This document shows, one piece after another, positions 17,153 to 24,607 of a stretch of DNA of 64,000 nt (positions within the stretch are counted from its first letter, which is position 1; every line of letters starts with the position of its first letter). Location: the NCBI RefSeq assembly GCF_007655485.1, contig NZ_VJXQ01000006.1, positions 89,091-153,090 of the forward strand, read 5' to 3'. The position numbers were made by a program, and so were the translations under genes. This stretch comes from Halobellus captivus. Lineage in GTDB: Archaea > Halobacteriota > Halobacteria > Halobacteriales > Haloferacaceae. The notes beneath the pieces are model-generated. The model saw only the letters and a list, made by a program, of their open reading frames with translations. It did not search any database and was not told where the DNA came from.

Positions 17153-17761
17153 ATGCTCACCCGCCGCCAACTCGTCGCTGGCCTCGGAAGCGCCTTCGTC
17201 AGCGCGGGCGTCGTCAGTTCGACGGCGGCGTTCACCGCGACCTCCTCCAGTTCCGAGGCCTCGTTCGTCGTGGTCTACCCGGACCTGATCGAACTCACGC
17301 CCGTCAACGACCCGCCGATTCACGTCGAAGCGAACGAGAGCGGCTACGTCACGGCGATCACGCCCGGCGGCGACACGGGACTGAATCAGCGCGCGATCAC
17401 GCGCTTCGAGGACATCGTCGCGATCACCAACGCCGGAACGGTCGACCTCACGGGGCTGTACTTCGAGTTCGAAACCGATAGCGATGTCCTCGACGCGGAA
17501 ACGCTCGCGGAGGTCGAGGCTGCGTTGTCGGTGACGGCTGGCGGCCAGACACTCCGAACGAGCGGCGAATCCGGCGACGATCTGCTCGACGTGAGCGCGC
17601 ACGGGGCGGCCGATGACAGCGTGCTCACGCCCGGCGAGTCGATTCCGTTCGGCGTGCAGGTCGACCTCATCGCCGATCACGGCGCGTCGACGCGTACGGA
17701 CCTCCCCGCTCCCGGCGACCACGACGTGACGCTTCGGCTGGTCGTCGAGGGCGACGAGTGA
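17153..17761 (+). CDS. exported TasA-like/DUF1102-type protein 3
   Basis: A 202-residue exported protein, 77 nt downstream of protein 2. The signal TRRQLVAGLGSAFVSAGVV ends at STAAFTATSSSS. The core motif GLNQRAITRFEDIVAITNAG parallels GFNENAITTLSGVFEIANNA of protein 1, and is followed by VDLTGLYFEFET, the strand after the turn. Base composition returns to high GC, unlike the two genes before it. Predicted to be an extracellular subunit, or an anchor or minor component, of the same assembly; no direct evidence. Confidence 0.75.
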   Translation: MLTRRQLVAGLGSAFVSAGVVSSTAAFTATSSSSEASFVVVYPDLIELTPVNDPPIHVEANESGYVTAITPGGDTGLNQRAITRFEDIVAITNAGTVDLTGLYFEFETDSDVLDAETLAEVEAALSVTAGGQTLRTSGESGDDLLDVSAHGAADDSVLTPGESIPFGVQVDLIADHGASTRTDLPAPGDHDVTLRLVVEGDE

Positions 17762-17848
17762 GTCGCCGCACGCGCTGGCCGGTCGGTTCCGACACCGTCG
17801 CGGAATGGAGAGACTATTTGTAGGTGAAGTAATAACTTCCCCCGACGA

Positions 17849-18433
17849 ATGGGGCAGCGAGCCGAGATGGAGTCGACCGACGCGGCGTCCGCTTCCGATT
17901 TCGGATCGACCGAGGAGACGCTTCACAAAGACGAGATCTTCGAGTTGATGGGTAACCACCGTCGACGCTACGCGATCCACTACTGTAAACGGACCACGGA
18001 TCCCGTCGAACTATCCGACCTCGCAGAGCAGATCGCCGCGTGGGAGCAGGGCAAGGCGATCGCGGAGATCACCTCCGCGGAGCGCAAGACCGTCTACACG
18101 TCACTCCAGCAGACACACCTCCCGCGGCTCGATCGAGCGGGCGTGATCGAGTTCGACGGCAACGAGATCACGCTGACTGATCGGGTCGATCGACTCGATA
18201 TCTACCTCGACATCGTCCCGGAGAGCTCGATCCCGTGGAGCGTCTACTACCTCGGACTCTCCGCGATCGGGGCGCTTGTCCTTCTCGCGCTCTGGGTCGA
18301 CTTCCTGCCCACTGGTCCGCCCCCCGTGTTGCTGTATCCGACGCTCATCGTGGCCGTGTTCGCAGTCTCTGCGACATATCACGTGTACGTGAATCGCGAA
18401 AACCGGTTCGAAAACCTCGAACGTCCTCCGTAA
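17849..18433 (+). CDS. membrane-bound DUF7344 winged-helix protein
   Basis: A 194-residue protein: an N-terminal DUF7344 wHTH-like domain at residues 30-115 (EIFELMGNHRRRYAIHYCKR, LSDLAEQIAAWEQG, VIEFDGNEITLTD), then two transmembrane helices (VYYLGLSAIGALVLLALWVD and LLYPTLIVAVFAVSATYHVY). Such proteins may act as membrane-tethered regulators. An alternative start is ATG 17867. It follows the TasA-like genes by 87 nt on the same strand and could report on or regulate the locus. Confidence 0.85.
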   Translation: MGQRAEMESTDAASASDFGSTEETLHKDEIFELMGNHRRRYAIHYCKRTTDPVELSDLAEQIAAWEQGKAIAEITSAERKTVYTSLQQTHLPRLDRAGVIEFDGNEITLTDRVDRLDIYLDIVPESSIPWSVYYLGLSAIGALVLLALWVDFLPTGPPPVLLYPTLIVAVFAVSATYHVYVNRENRFENLERPP

Positions 18434-18492
18434 CGGTGCTCGTCGAGGAGCCACCGCCGCGCTGGACGGAGTCGATTCCGCTCGGAGCCGAC

Positions 18493-20070
18493 TTACCCTG
18501 CCTGCACGCTCCCTCGCGCTGGCGTCCCCTCGACGGTCACGCCGCTCGGATCGTAGGTGAGCGTCCCGTCCCGATCGTCGAGCGTCGCTCTATCGACCGA
18601 CAGGGTCGCCGACTCGACGCCGAGGGCTACCTCGGCCTGTCCGTTTGAGGAGGCGACGCGCGCCGCGTCGAGCAGCACGTCGCCCGAGGCGCTGAACGCG
18701 ATTCCGACGTTGGTCTCGAAGGCCGCGCCGCTCGCGAGGATGTCCGCGGCCGATTCGATCTCCAACTCCCCGTTCGAGCTCGTCACCGACGCCTCGCCTA
18801 ACTGGAGCGTCCCCGACTCGGCGGTCAACCCGATCCCGACGTCCGTCGAGATCGATGCGCCAGCGGCCTGGATACTCCCGCCTGCCAGATCGATCTCACC
18901 GTTCGTCGAGTCCACGGTGGCGTCGGTCAGCGTGAGCTCCCCTCCGTCTGCGGCGAGCGAGATCTCAGTATTCGTCGAAATCGCCGCCTTCGACGCGTCG
19001 ATGTTCGATCCTCCGATATCGATCGCGCCGTTTTGCGACTCGATCGTCGCCTCCGAGAGGCCCACCGATCCCGAGTCCGCGTCGAGCGAGATGGCCTCGT
19101 TCGTCCGCACGGTCGTCCGCGGCGCGTCGATCGAGCGCCCCGAGAGCTCGATCTCGCCGTTGCTCGATTCGATTGTCGAATCGCCGATCGACAGCGCTCC
19201 CGATCCCGCGTTCACGGAGATCTCCTCGTTCGTCGCGACTGTCGCGTCGGATGCGGTGACCTCGCTTCCCGAGAGTTCGATCGCGCCGTTTTGCGACTCG
19301 ATCGTCGACCCCGACATCGACAGCGTCCCTCCGTCGGCTTCCAGCGTGACTTCGCGGTTGCTCGAAAGACTCCCGTCGCCGACCGCGATCGACCGGGCGG
19401 CGATGTCGACCTCTCGGTTCCCGAACTGGACGCGCCTGCCGTCGGCCGCGATGACGAGGGCCGCGCTGTCGTCGTCGAACTCGGCCAGTTCGTTTCGGGT
19501 GACGGTCCGCTCTCCCTCGTCGTACGCGTGGTTTCCGTTCTCGTCGACGTAGGCGACAGCCCCACCCGGTGGACCGCTGGGACCGCCGGGTCCGCCCCCA
19601 CCGCCCTTCCCGGGGCAGTCGTACTCAACGAGCGTCTCCAGGGTCGCGTCCGTGACCGTCGCGGACCCGCCCCGTGCCTCGATCACGTCGATCTGGAGCG
19701 TCGCCGTCCCGCTGCCGCCGTTCGGTGGACTGCAGGCGGCGTAAATGGGATGACGGCCGCCCTGTTGGACTGTCGCGGTGTCGGAGGGGGTTTCGACCGC
19801 AACCGTACTCGAATCGATGCTCGCCTCGAACTCGATCGTCATCGCGCCGTCGAGGTTGTTCACCAGCTCTGCGACGGCGACGCTGTTTTCGGGTTGTGAA
19901 ACTGGGGTATTCGTGTTCGAGACCGCCACGAACGCCGCGCTGTCGTCCGCGACCGAAACGTCGACCGGGCGGTCGCCCGCGATGGTGCTGAAGCTCGCGG
20001 TCGGCACAATCGTCAACATCGCACCGACCAGCACGAACGCCAGCCCCACGTACAGCCACGCTCGACGCAT
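18493..20070 (-). CDS. exported repeat protein: TasA-like head, Ca-loop-like segment, six 43-residue beta repeats
   Basis: A 525-residue secreted protein. Residues 1-26 are a signal; the head (27-154) shows ASFSTIAGDRPVDVSVADDS, close to the mature start of the TasA-like protein 1, and the Cys pair shared with the 13041 protein. A Gly/Pro linker (155-170, KGGGGGPGGPSGPPGG) leads to a dockerin-like loop DENGNHAYDEGE (about 176-187). Residues 239-497 are six tandem units of 43-44 residues with the core E-S-x-N-G-x-I-E/D-L/I and T-N at each end; unit 6 is degenerate. The pattern predicts a beta helix or solenoid, as in adhesins. It is convergent with the DUF7344 gene. An adhesin or cell-surface role is inferred. 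Confidence 0.8.
   Translation of the reverse strand: MRRAWLYVGLAFVLVGAMLTIVPTASFSTIAGDRPVDVSVADDSAAFVAVSNTNTPVSQPENSVAVAELVNNLDGAMTIEFEASIDSSTVAVETPSDTATVQQGGRHPIYAACSPPNGGSGTATLQIDVIEARGGSATVTDATLETLVEYDCPGKGGGGGPGGPSGPPGGAVAYVDENGNHAYDEGERTVTRNELAEFDDDSAALVIAADGRRVQFGNREVDIAARSIAVGDGSLSSNREVTLEADGGTLSMSGSTIESQNGAIELSGSEVTASDATVATNEEISVNAGSGALSIGDSTIESSNGEIELSGRSIDAPRTTVRTNEAISLDADSGSVGLSEATIESQNGAIDIGGSNIDASKAAISTNTEISLAADGGELTLTDATVDSTNGEIDLAGGSIQAAGASISTDVGIGLTAESGTLQLGEASVTSSNGELEIESAADILASGAAFETNVGIAFSASGDVLLDAARVASSNGQAEVALGVESATLSVDRATLDDRDGTLTYDPSGVTVEGTPARGSVQAG
18580..19356 (-). repeat. six tandem 129-bp coding repeats
   Basis: Protein units R239-N281, E282-N324, E325-N367, T368-D410, V411-N454 (44 residues) and a degenerate V455-L497. 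The common core is IESxNGxIxL with a terminal STN. At the DNA level the units stay partly similar, for example the phrase GCCGTTTTGCGACTCGATCG recurs near 19030 and 19289. Confidence 0.85.
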
Positions 20071-20127
20071 TGAGTACCCTTCGCCGAACGTACAAGCCCA
20101 ACTACCTTGTGTACTTCGGCTGTCGAA

Positions 20128-20925
20128 TCACAGATCGAGGCCCTCGCTGTGGCTGTGTGCCTCGCTGGGGAACGCCCCGGATTCGACGGCGTCTCGATAC
20201 CGTTCGATCGCGGTCCGCATCTCTGCTCTGACATCGCCGAAGGCCTCGGCGAACGGGGGGATTCGATCCGACAGCCCCACCGCGTCGTCGACGACGAGCA
20301 CTTGGCCGTCGGTGTCAGGGCCCGCGCCGATTCCGATGACCGGTATGTCGAGTTCGTCGCTGGCGGCTGCGCCGACCTCTCTGGGAACGTGTTCGATCAC
20401 GAGCGAAAATGCGCCAGCTTTCTCGTGGGCCTTCGCGAGATCGAGCATCTCCGCGGCGTGCTCCGCGGTCGTTCCCTGGCGGGTGTAGCCGCCGACGCCG
20501 TGGACGTGCTGCGGCGTGAGGCCGACGTGCGCCATCACCGGAATACCGAGATCCGTCATCGCCTCGGTCAGTTCCACCGTGTGTGGTCCGGACTCGATCT
20601 TCACGGCGTGTCCCCCGGCATCTTTCAGCAGTCGGCCCGCGTTTTCGAGCGTCTGCGCCCGGTCGACACCGTAGCTGAGGAACGGGAGGTCCGTGACGAC
20701 GAGCGCGTCTTCGACGGCTCCGGCGACCGATTTCGTCGCCCGCAGCATATCGCTCATCGTCACCTGCAGGGTCGAGTCGTGACCGAAGACCGCGTTTCCG
20801 ATGCTGTCGCCGACGAGCACCATTTCGATGCCCACCTCGTCCGCCAACCGCGCGGTCGGCGCGTCGTAGGCCGTGAGCATCGTCAGCGGTTTTTCGGGGT
20901 CCTGTATGCTCGCAACGGTCGTCAT
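20128..20925 (-). CDS. panB: 3-methyl-2-oxobutanoate hydroxymethyltransferase
   Basis: A 265-residue TIM-barrel enzyme that makes ketopantoate from 2-oxoisovalerate and a methylene-folate-type one-carbon donor, early in coenzyme A synthesis. Diagnostic motifs are LTAYDAPTARLADEVGIEMV, VGDSIGNAVFGHDST, AHVGLTPQHVHGVGGY and IGIGAGPDTDGQVLV. Length is normal. Its ATG overlaps the TGA of panE by four bases (20922-20925), so the two are probably one transcript with translational coupling. Confidence 0.96.
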   Translation of the reverse strand: MTTVASIQDPEKPLTMLTAYDAPTARLADEVGIEMVLVGDSIGNAVFGHDSTLQVTMSDMLRATKSVAGAVEDALVVTDLPFLSYGVDRAQTLENAGRLLKDAGGHAVKIESGPHTVELTEAMTDLGIPVMAHVGLTPQHVHGVGGYTRQGTTAEHAAEMLDLAKAHEKAGAFSLVIEHVPREVGAAASDELDIPVIGIGAGPDTDGQVLVVDDAVGLSDRIPPFAEAFGDVRAEMRTAIERYRDAVESGAFPSEAHSHSEGLDL

Positions 20926-21920
20926 ACTCGCTCATCACCGCCGGGGGCCTTCAATGACTCCGTCTCGCGCGTGGATGGGGGACGTGAATCGGTCGACGAT
21001 GCCGGGTCGCGCAGTCCCCGCGCGGATTCCCACGTGCGAACCAGCGTCCACAGCGTCCGATTTGTCGGAACTTCTACCCCGTGCGCGTCGGCCCGATCGA
21101 CGACGTAGCCGCTGATGACGTCGATCTCGGTCCGTCCTCCGCGCTCGATATCGCGCCGCATCGACGAGTCGTTCTCGGCGGTCGCCACGACGACTTCGTC
21201 GACGGCTCCGACCGCCTCCTCGTCGGCGATGGCGACGCCGACCGCCCGGGCCGTCGACGCGACTTCGCGAGCGATCGGTTCGACGAGGTCGACACCGGGA
21301 CTGGCTCCGAGCGCTCCGTTCGGCACGCGAGTCAGCGCGGTCACCGGGTTGACAGCCGCGTTCACGGCGAGCTTTCGCCAGAGCTCTCGTCGGATCTCGT
21401 CGGCCGTCTCGACGGTCGCCGGAACGCCAGCGATCGCGAAGGCCTCGCCGACCGCAGCGGCGGTTTCGTCGGCGTCCGTCGGCTCCCACGGGCCGACCGC
21501 GAGGTCTCCCTGCCCGTTCCATTCGACTTCTCCGGGATCTCGCCGGGCGGCCCCGTAGCTGGTCGTCCCCGCCAGCACGGGACAGTCGAGATGTCGCGCG
21601 AGCGTCGCCTCGTTTCCCATCCCGTTCTGTAGCGAACACACCGCGCGAAACGATCCGGTCGCGAGCTCTCTCGCGGCCATCTCGGTGTCGAACGCCTTCA
21701 CGGTCACGAGCGCGAGATCGGCTGCGAGTCCCGTTCCGTCGGTCGTCGCTTTCGGATACACCGTGAACGAGTCGGTGCCGGTCACGCGAAGCCCCGACTC
21801 CCGAATCGCGGCGACGTGCGGATCGCGCCCCACGAGCGTCACGTCGTGTTCGGACGCCCGCGCGAGCAGCGCGCCGAAGAGACTGCCGAGGCTGCCCGCG
21901 CCGAAGACGACGATGTCCAT
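20922..21920 (-). CDS. panE: 2-dehydropantoate 2-reductase (ketopantoate reductase)
   Basis: A 332-residue NADPH-dependent reductase acting after PanB. It begins MDIVVFGAGSLGSLFGALLA with the Rossmann GxGxxG. The catalytic Lys region is in VKAFDTEM or the helix RRELWRKLAVNAAVNPVTAL. Substrate-site residues are in the C-terminal helical domain (SSMRRDIERGGRTEIDVISG). The ATG at 21920 begins right at the first Rossmann strand; the frame stays open 39 codons upstream without family-like sequence. It is followed directly by panB with a 4-nt overlap. Confidence 0.95.
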   Translation of the reverse strand: MDIVVFGAGSLGSLFGALLARASEHDVTLVGRDPHVAAIRESGLRVTGTDSFTVYPKATTDGTGLAADLALVTVKAFDTEMAARELATGSFRAVCSLQNGMGNEATLARHLDCPVLAGTTSYGAARRDPGEVEWNGQGDLAVGPWEPTDADETAAAVGEAFAIAGVPATVETADEIRRELWRKLAVNAAVNPVTALTRVPNGALGASPGVDLVEPIAREVASTARAVGVAIADEEAVGAVDEVVVATAENDSSMRRDIERGGRTEIDVISGYVVDRADAHGVEVPTNRTLWTLVRTWESARGLRDPASSTDSRPPSTRETESLKAPGGDERV

Positions 21921-22086
21921 ATCGGTGGCACGAGGTCGACCGAGAAAGCGGTTGTGTTGACTCCGGGGACGACCGGCCGCTTCGTCGACCGCTGACAGCT
22001 GGTTTCGAGACCATAGAAGTGTACGATCGTCCATCAATACGCCGGAACGGGTGAGTATTAGTGCCCCGCGACGGTATCAGTATCCG

Positions 22087-22920
22087 ATGACTACGGAGCA
22101 ACCGGTCCTCGAAGAGGACGCACCGCTCGATCTTCGCCTTTCCACGGCGGAACTCGACGCGACGGTCGACCACCTCACTGCGTTCCTCCGCGACGTCGTC
22201 GACGACGCGGGCGCCGGCGGTGCCGTTCTCGGCCTCTCCGGCGGGATCGACAGCACGACGGTGGCGTATCTCGCGGCCGAGGCCTTGGATTCGGAGAACG
22301 TCCACGGCCTCGTGATGCCGTCCGTCGCGAACACCGAGGACAATATGAGCGACGCCGAGTGGGTCGCCCAGGAACTCGGAATGGAGTACGACCTCGTCGA
22401 GGTTCAGCCCATCGCTGAGACGTTCTTCGGGACCTTCCCCGAGGCCGCGGACGACCGGATGGCCGCCGGGAACGTCTACGTCCGCGTCCGCGGGGTGTTG
22501 AACTACTTCGTCGCGAACCACGAGGGCAAGGTCGTCCTCGGCACGGGCAACCGCTCGGAGGCGCTGACGGGCTACTTCACGAAGTACGGCGATCAGGCCG
22601 TCGACTGCAACCCGATCGGCAACCTCTACAAACAGCAGGTCCGACAGCTCGCGGCGCACCTGGGCGCACCGGAGGAACTGGTGATGAAGACGCCCTCCGC
22701 GGAGATGTGGAGCGGTCAGACCGACGAGGAGGAGATGGGAATCGGATACGACACCCTCGATGCGATTCTCGCGCTCCACGTCGACGGCCCGCTGTCGACG
22801 GCCGCGACGGTTCGCCACCTCGACGTCACCGAAGCGCAGGTCGAGCGCGTCGTCGAACTCTACGAGCGCAGCGCTCACAAGCGTGAGATGCCGCCCGCTC
22901 CGGAGCCGCTGCACCGGTAG
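22087..22920 (+). CDS. nadE: NAD+ synthetase
   Basis: A 277-residue ATP pyrophosphatase that amidates deamido-NAD+. The PP-loop is LGLSGGIDSTTVAYLAAEAL. Further motifs are GTGNRSEALTGYFTKYGDQA and KTPSAEMWSGQTDEEEMGI. There is no N-terminal glutaminase domain, so the protein uses ammonia or a partner, as is common in archaea. The ATG at 22087 is chosen over 22051 because homology-like sequence begins shortly after it. Divergent from panEB. Confidence 0.95.
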   Translation: MTTEQPVLEEDAPLDLRLSTAELDATVDHLTAFLRDVVDDAGAGGAVLGLSGGIDSTTVAYLAAEALDSENVHGLVMPSVANTEDNMSDAEWVAQELGMEYDLVEVQPIAETFFGTFPEAADDRMAAGNVYVRVRGVLNYFVANHEGKVVLGTGNRSEALTGYFTKYGDQAVDCNPIGNLYKQQVRQLAAHLGAPEELVMKTPSAEMWSGQTDEEEMGIGYDTLDAILALHVDGPLSTAATVRHLDVTEAQVERVVELYERSAHKREMPPAPEPLHR

Positions 22921-22926
22921 GGAGTT

Positions 22927-22986
22927 CTCGATACCCCCACTGATTCGACCGCGATCCTCGATACCCTCTCTGCTTCGACCGCGATT
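22927..22986. repeat. 2 x 30-bp degenerate tandem repeat after nadE
   Basis: Units 22927-22956 and 22957-22986 both read CTCGATACCC-N5-TG-N-TTCGACCGCGAT with a few changes in the middle. The array begins 6 nt after the nadE stop and ends at the AT-rich promoter (TTTTATC) of the next gene. Confidence 0.8.
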
Positions 22987-23017
22987 CTTTTATCCCGACG
23001 CGCCCACTTCTCACACG

Positions 23018-23266
23018 ATGCGTCTCGGTATTCTCGGAACCATCCAACTGGCGGCGACGCTCATCTTCGCGGCACCGGTCGGCATCTTCGGCGTCACCCG
23101 ACTCGTCGAGGGCGACACGCTCATCGGCGGCGGGGCGGTCGCGATCGCCGCCGCAATGGTCCTCCTTCCCCACTACCTCACCACGCCCACCGACATCCCG
23201 ATGAAAGTCGGCGAGCGCGTCGTCAGCGCGGTCGTGAAAGAACCCGACGACGACGAGGCGTCGTAG
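23018..23266 (+). CDS. small membrane protein (DUF7533-like)
   Basis: An 82-residue protein with two hydrophobic helices (GTIQLAATLIFAAPVGIFGV and GGGAVAIAAAMVLLPHYL), then TTPTDIPMKVGERVVSAVVK and an acidic end. A TATA-like TTTTATC lies about 27 nt before the ATG, fitting a leaderless transcript. I recall a haloarchaeal family of this pattern (DUF7533); function unknown. Confidence 0.72.
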   Translation: MRLGILGTIQLAATLIFAAPVGIFGVTRLVEGDTLIGGGAVAIAAAMVLLPHYLTTPTDIPMKVGERVVSAVVKEPDDDEAS

Positions 23267-23322
23267 TCGGCTCGGCGATTCTCCTGTTCCGAGCCGGTGC
23301 GTCCGTAATCCGCCGATCAGAG

Positions 23323-24603
23323 CTACTCTCGCGGCGTGAACGCCCGTTCGCCCCCGCCGATCCGTTCGTACCCCTCGTCCGTGACGACGATGAGTTCGCT
23401 CAGGCGGACCTGACCGTGGTCGCCGTCGGTCACCGACGGGCTAACGGCGAGGATGCCGCCGGACTCGAGCGTCGCCCCTGACTGCGCCCGTGGTCGTTCC
23501 CGACGCGACAGCCCGACGCCGTGGACGATCTCTGTGGGGTCCGAGTCGGAATCAGTATTGCCTCCACTGGTCGGACCGAACCCGAACGCCGCCAGTTCGG
23601 CGGTGGCCTCTCGGCCGACGTCGGCGACTGCGGCCCCCGGTTCGATCTCGCCGAGCGCGGCGTCGAGTGCCGCCTCGCTCGCGACGTACGCGCGACGCTC
23701 CCAGCCGCCGTCGCTGTCGACGACGAACGTTCGAGAGAGCCGTCCGTGGTAGCCGCTCGGCCCGCGCGGAGCGACGTCGACGACGACCGACTCGTCCCTG
23801 TGGGCGACACCGTCCGCTCGCGGGGCATTCCCCGTGATCGCTTCGGATACGTCGCTCGACCCGGCCACACCGGTCGCTCCAGTCACGACAGTCGATCCGA
23901 CCGCGACGCTCGTGTTCCCCGCGTCGCTGACGCCGCCGCGAGCGAGTTCGGCGTTCACTTCTCGACGGAGTCGTTCGGCGGTGAGCGGTCGTCCCTTCCA
24001 TAACAGTTCGTCGGCCGCTCCCGACTCGGCCGCTGCGAGGATCCGCTCGCCGCGTCGAACGCCCCGCTCGGCAGCCCGCTGGACGGACTGAATGGCCTCG
24101 ATCTCCGCGTCTGTTTTCGTCGTTCTCGCCTCCCCGACGGCCGTCGTCGAACGCAGTTCGTAGCCCGCGCGTTCGAGATAAATCGCGGCGTCGTGTGGGA
24201 TTGTCGGCGGCACGAGGACGGTCGGCGCTCGGTCGTCGCTCGCAGGGTCGGCTTCGCGCGCGGAATCCAGCACGGCGGCGGCGCGCTCGCCCGGGTGGTC
24301 GGCGGGGCGCGCAGTGGCGATCCGCCCGTCGAACTGACGGCGCGCACGAGCCACGCAATCGGCGGGTGGGCACAGCACCCGTTCGCCTCCCGTGTGCACG
24401 TACGCGTAGCGGTCTTCGGGACCGCGGAAGCGCGTGAGATACCGGAGGTCGGCGTCGAGGCCCCCGCCGACAGCGACGTATCCCACCGCGTCTCGCTCGT
24501 CGATTTCGACATCGAGGAACGTGCCGTCGGTAGCGGGTGTGGCTACCTGTCCGATCGGACCGCGCTCGGCGACCGCCTCAGCCGGATCGCTCTCGTGGGT
24601 CAC
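23323..24603 (-). CDS. M24 (aminopeptidase P/creatinase-fold) protein with lost metal ligands
   Basis: A 426-residue protein with an N-terminal creatinase-like domain and a pita-bread domain from about residue 165. In active M24 peptidases five residues (D, D, H, E, E) bind two metals. Here the first Asp (VVVDVAPRG) and the His (EIVHGVGL) are visible. Eleven residues after the first Asp stands Gly (YHGRLSRTF), the TIEP-like Glu position reads AVSPSV, and the RIED-like position reads RLSEL. So three ligands seem absent, and peptidase activity is doubtful. It lies 4 nt downstream of the helicase gene, likely cotranscribed. Confidence 0.82.
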   Translation of the reverse strand: MTHESDPAEAVAERGPIGQVATPATDGTFLDVEIDERDAVGYVAVGGGLDADLRYLTRFRGPEDRYAYVHTGGERVLCPPADCVARARRQFDGRIATARPADHPGERAAAVLDSAREADPASDDRAPTVLVPPTIPHDAAIYLERAGYELRSTTAVGEARTTKTDAEIEAIQSVQRAAERGVRRGERILAAAESGAADELLWKGRPLTAERLRREVNAELARGGVSDAGNTSVAVGSTVVTGATGVAGSSDVSEAITGNAPRADGVAHRDESVVVDVAPRGPSGYHGRLSRTFVVDSDGGWERRAYVASEAALDAALGEIEPGAAVADVGREATAELAAFGFGPTSGGNTDSDSDPTEIVHGVGLSRRERPRAQSGATLESGGILAVSPSVTDGDHGQVRLSELIVVTDEGYERIGGGERAFTPRE

Positions 24604-24607
24604 TCGC

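Noticed and set aside
20935-22914. 659-codon minus-strand open frame across panE and nadE
   Set aside because: It crosses two well-supported genes in opposite orientation and its translation is Arg-rich without motifs.
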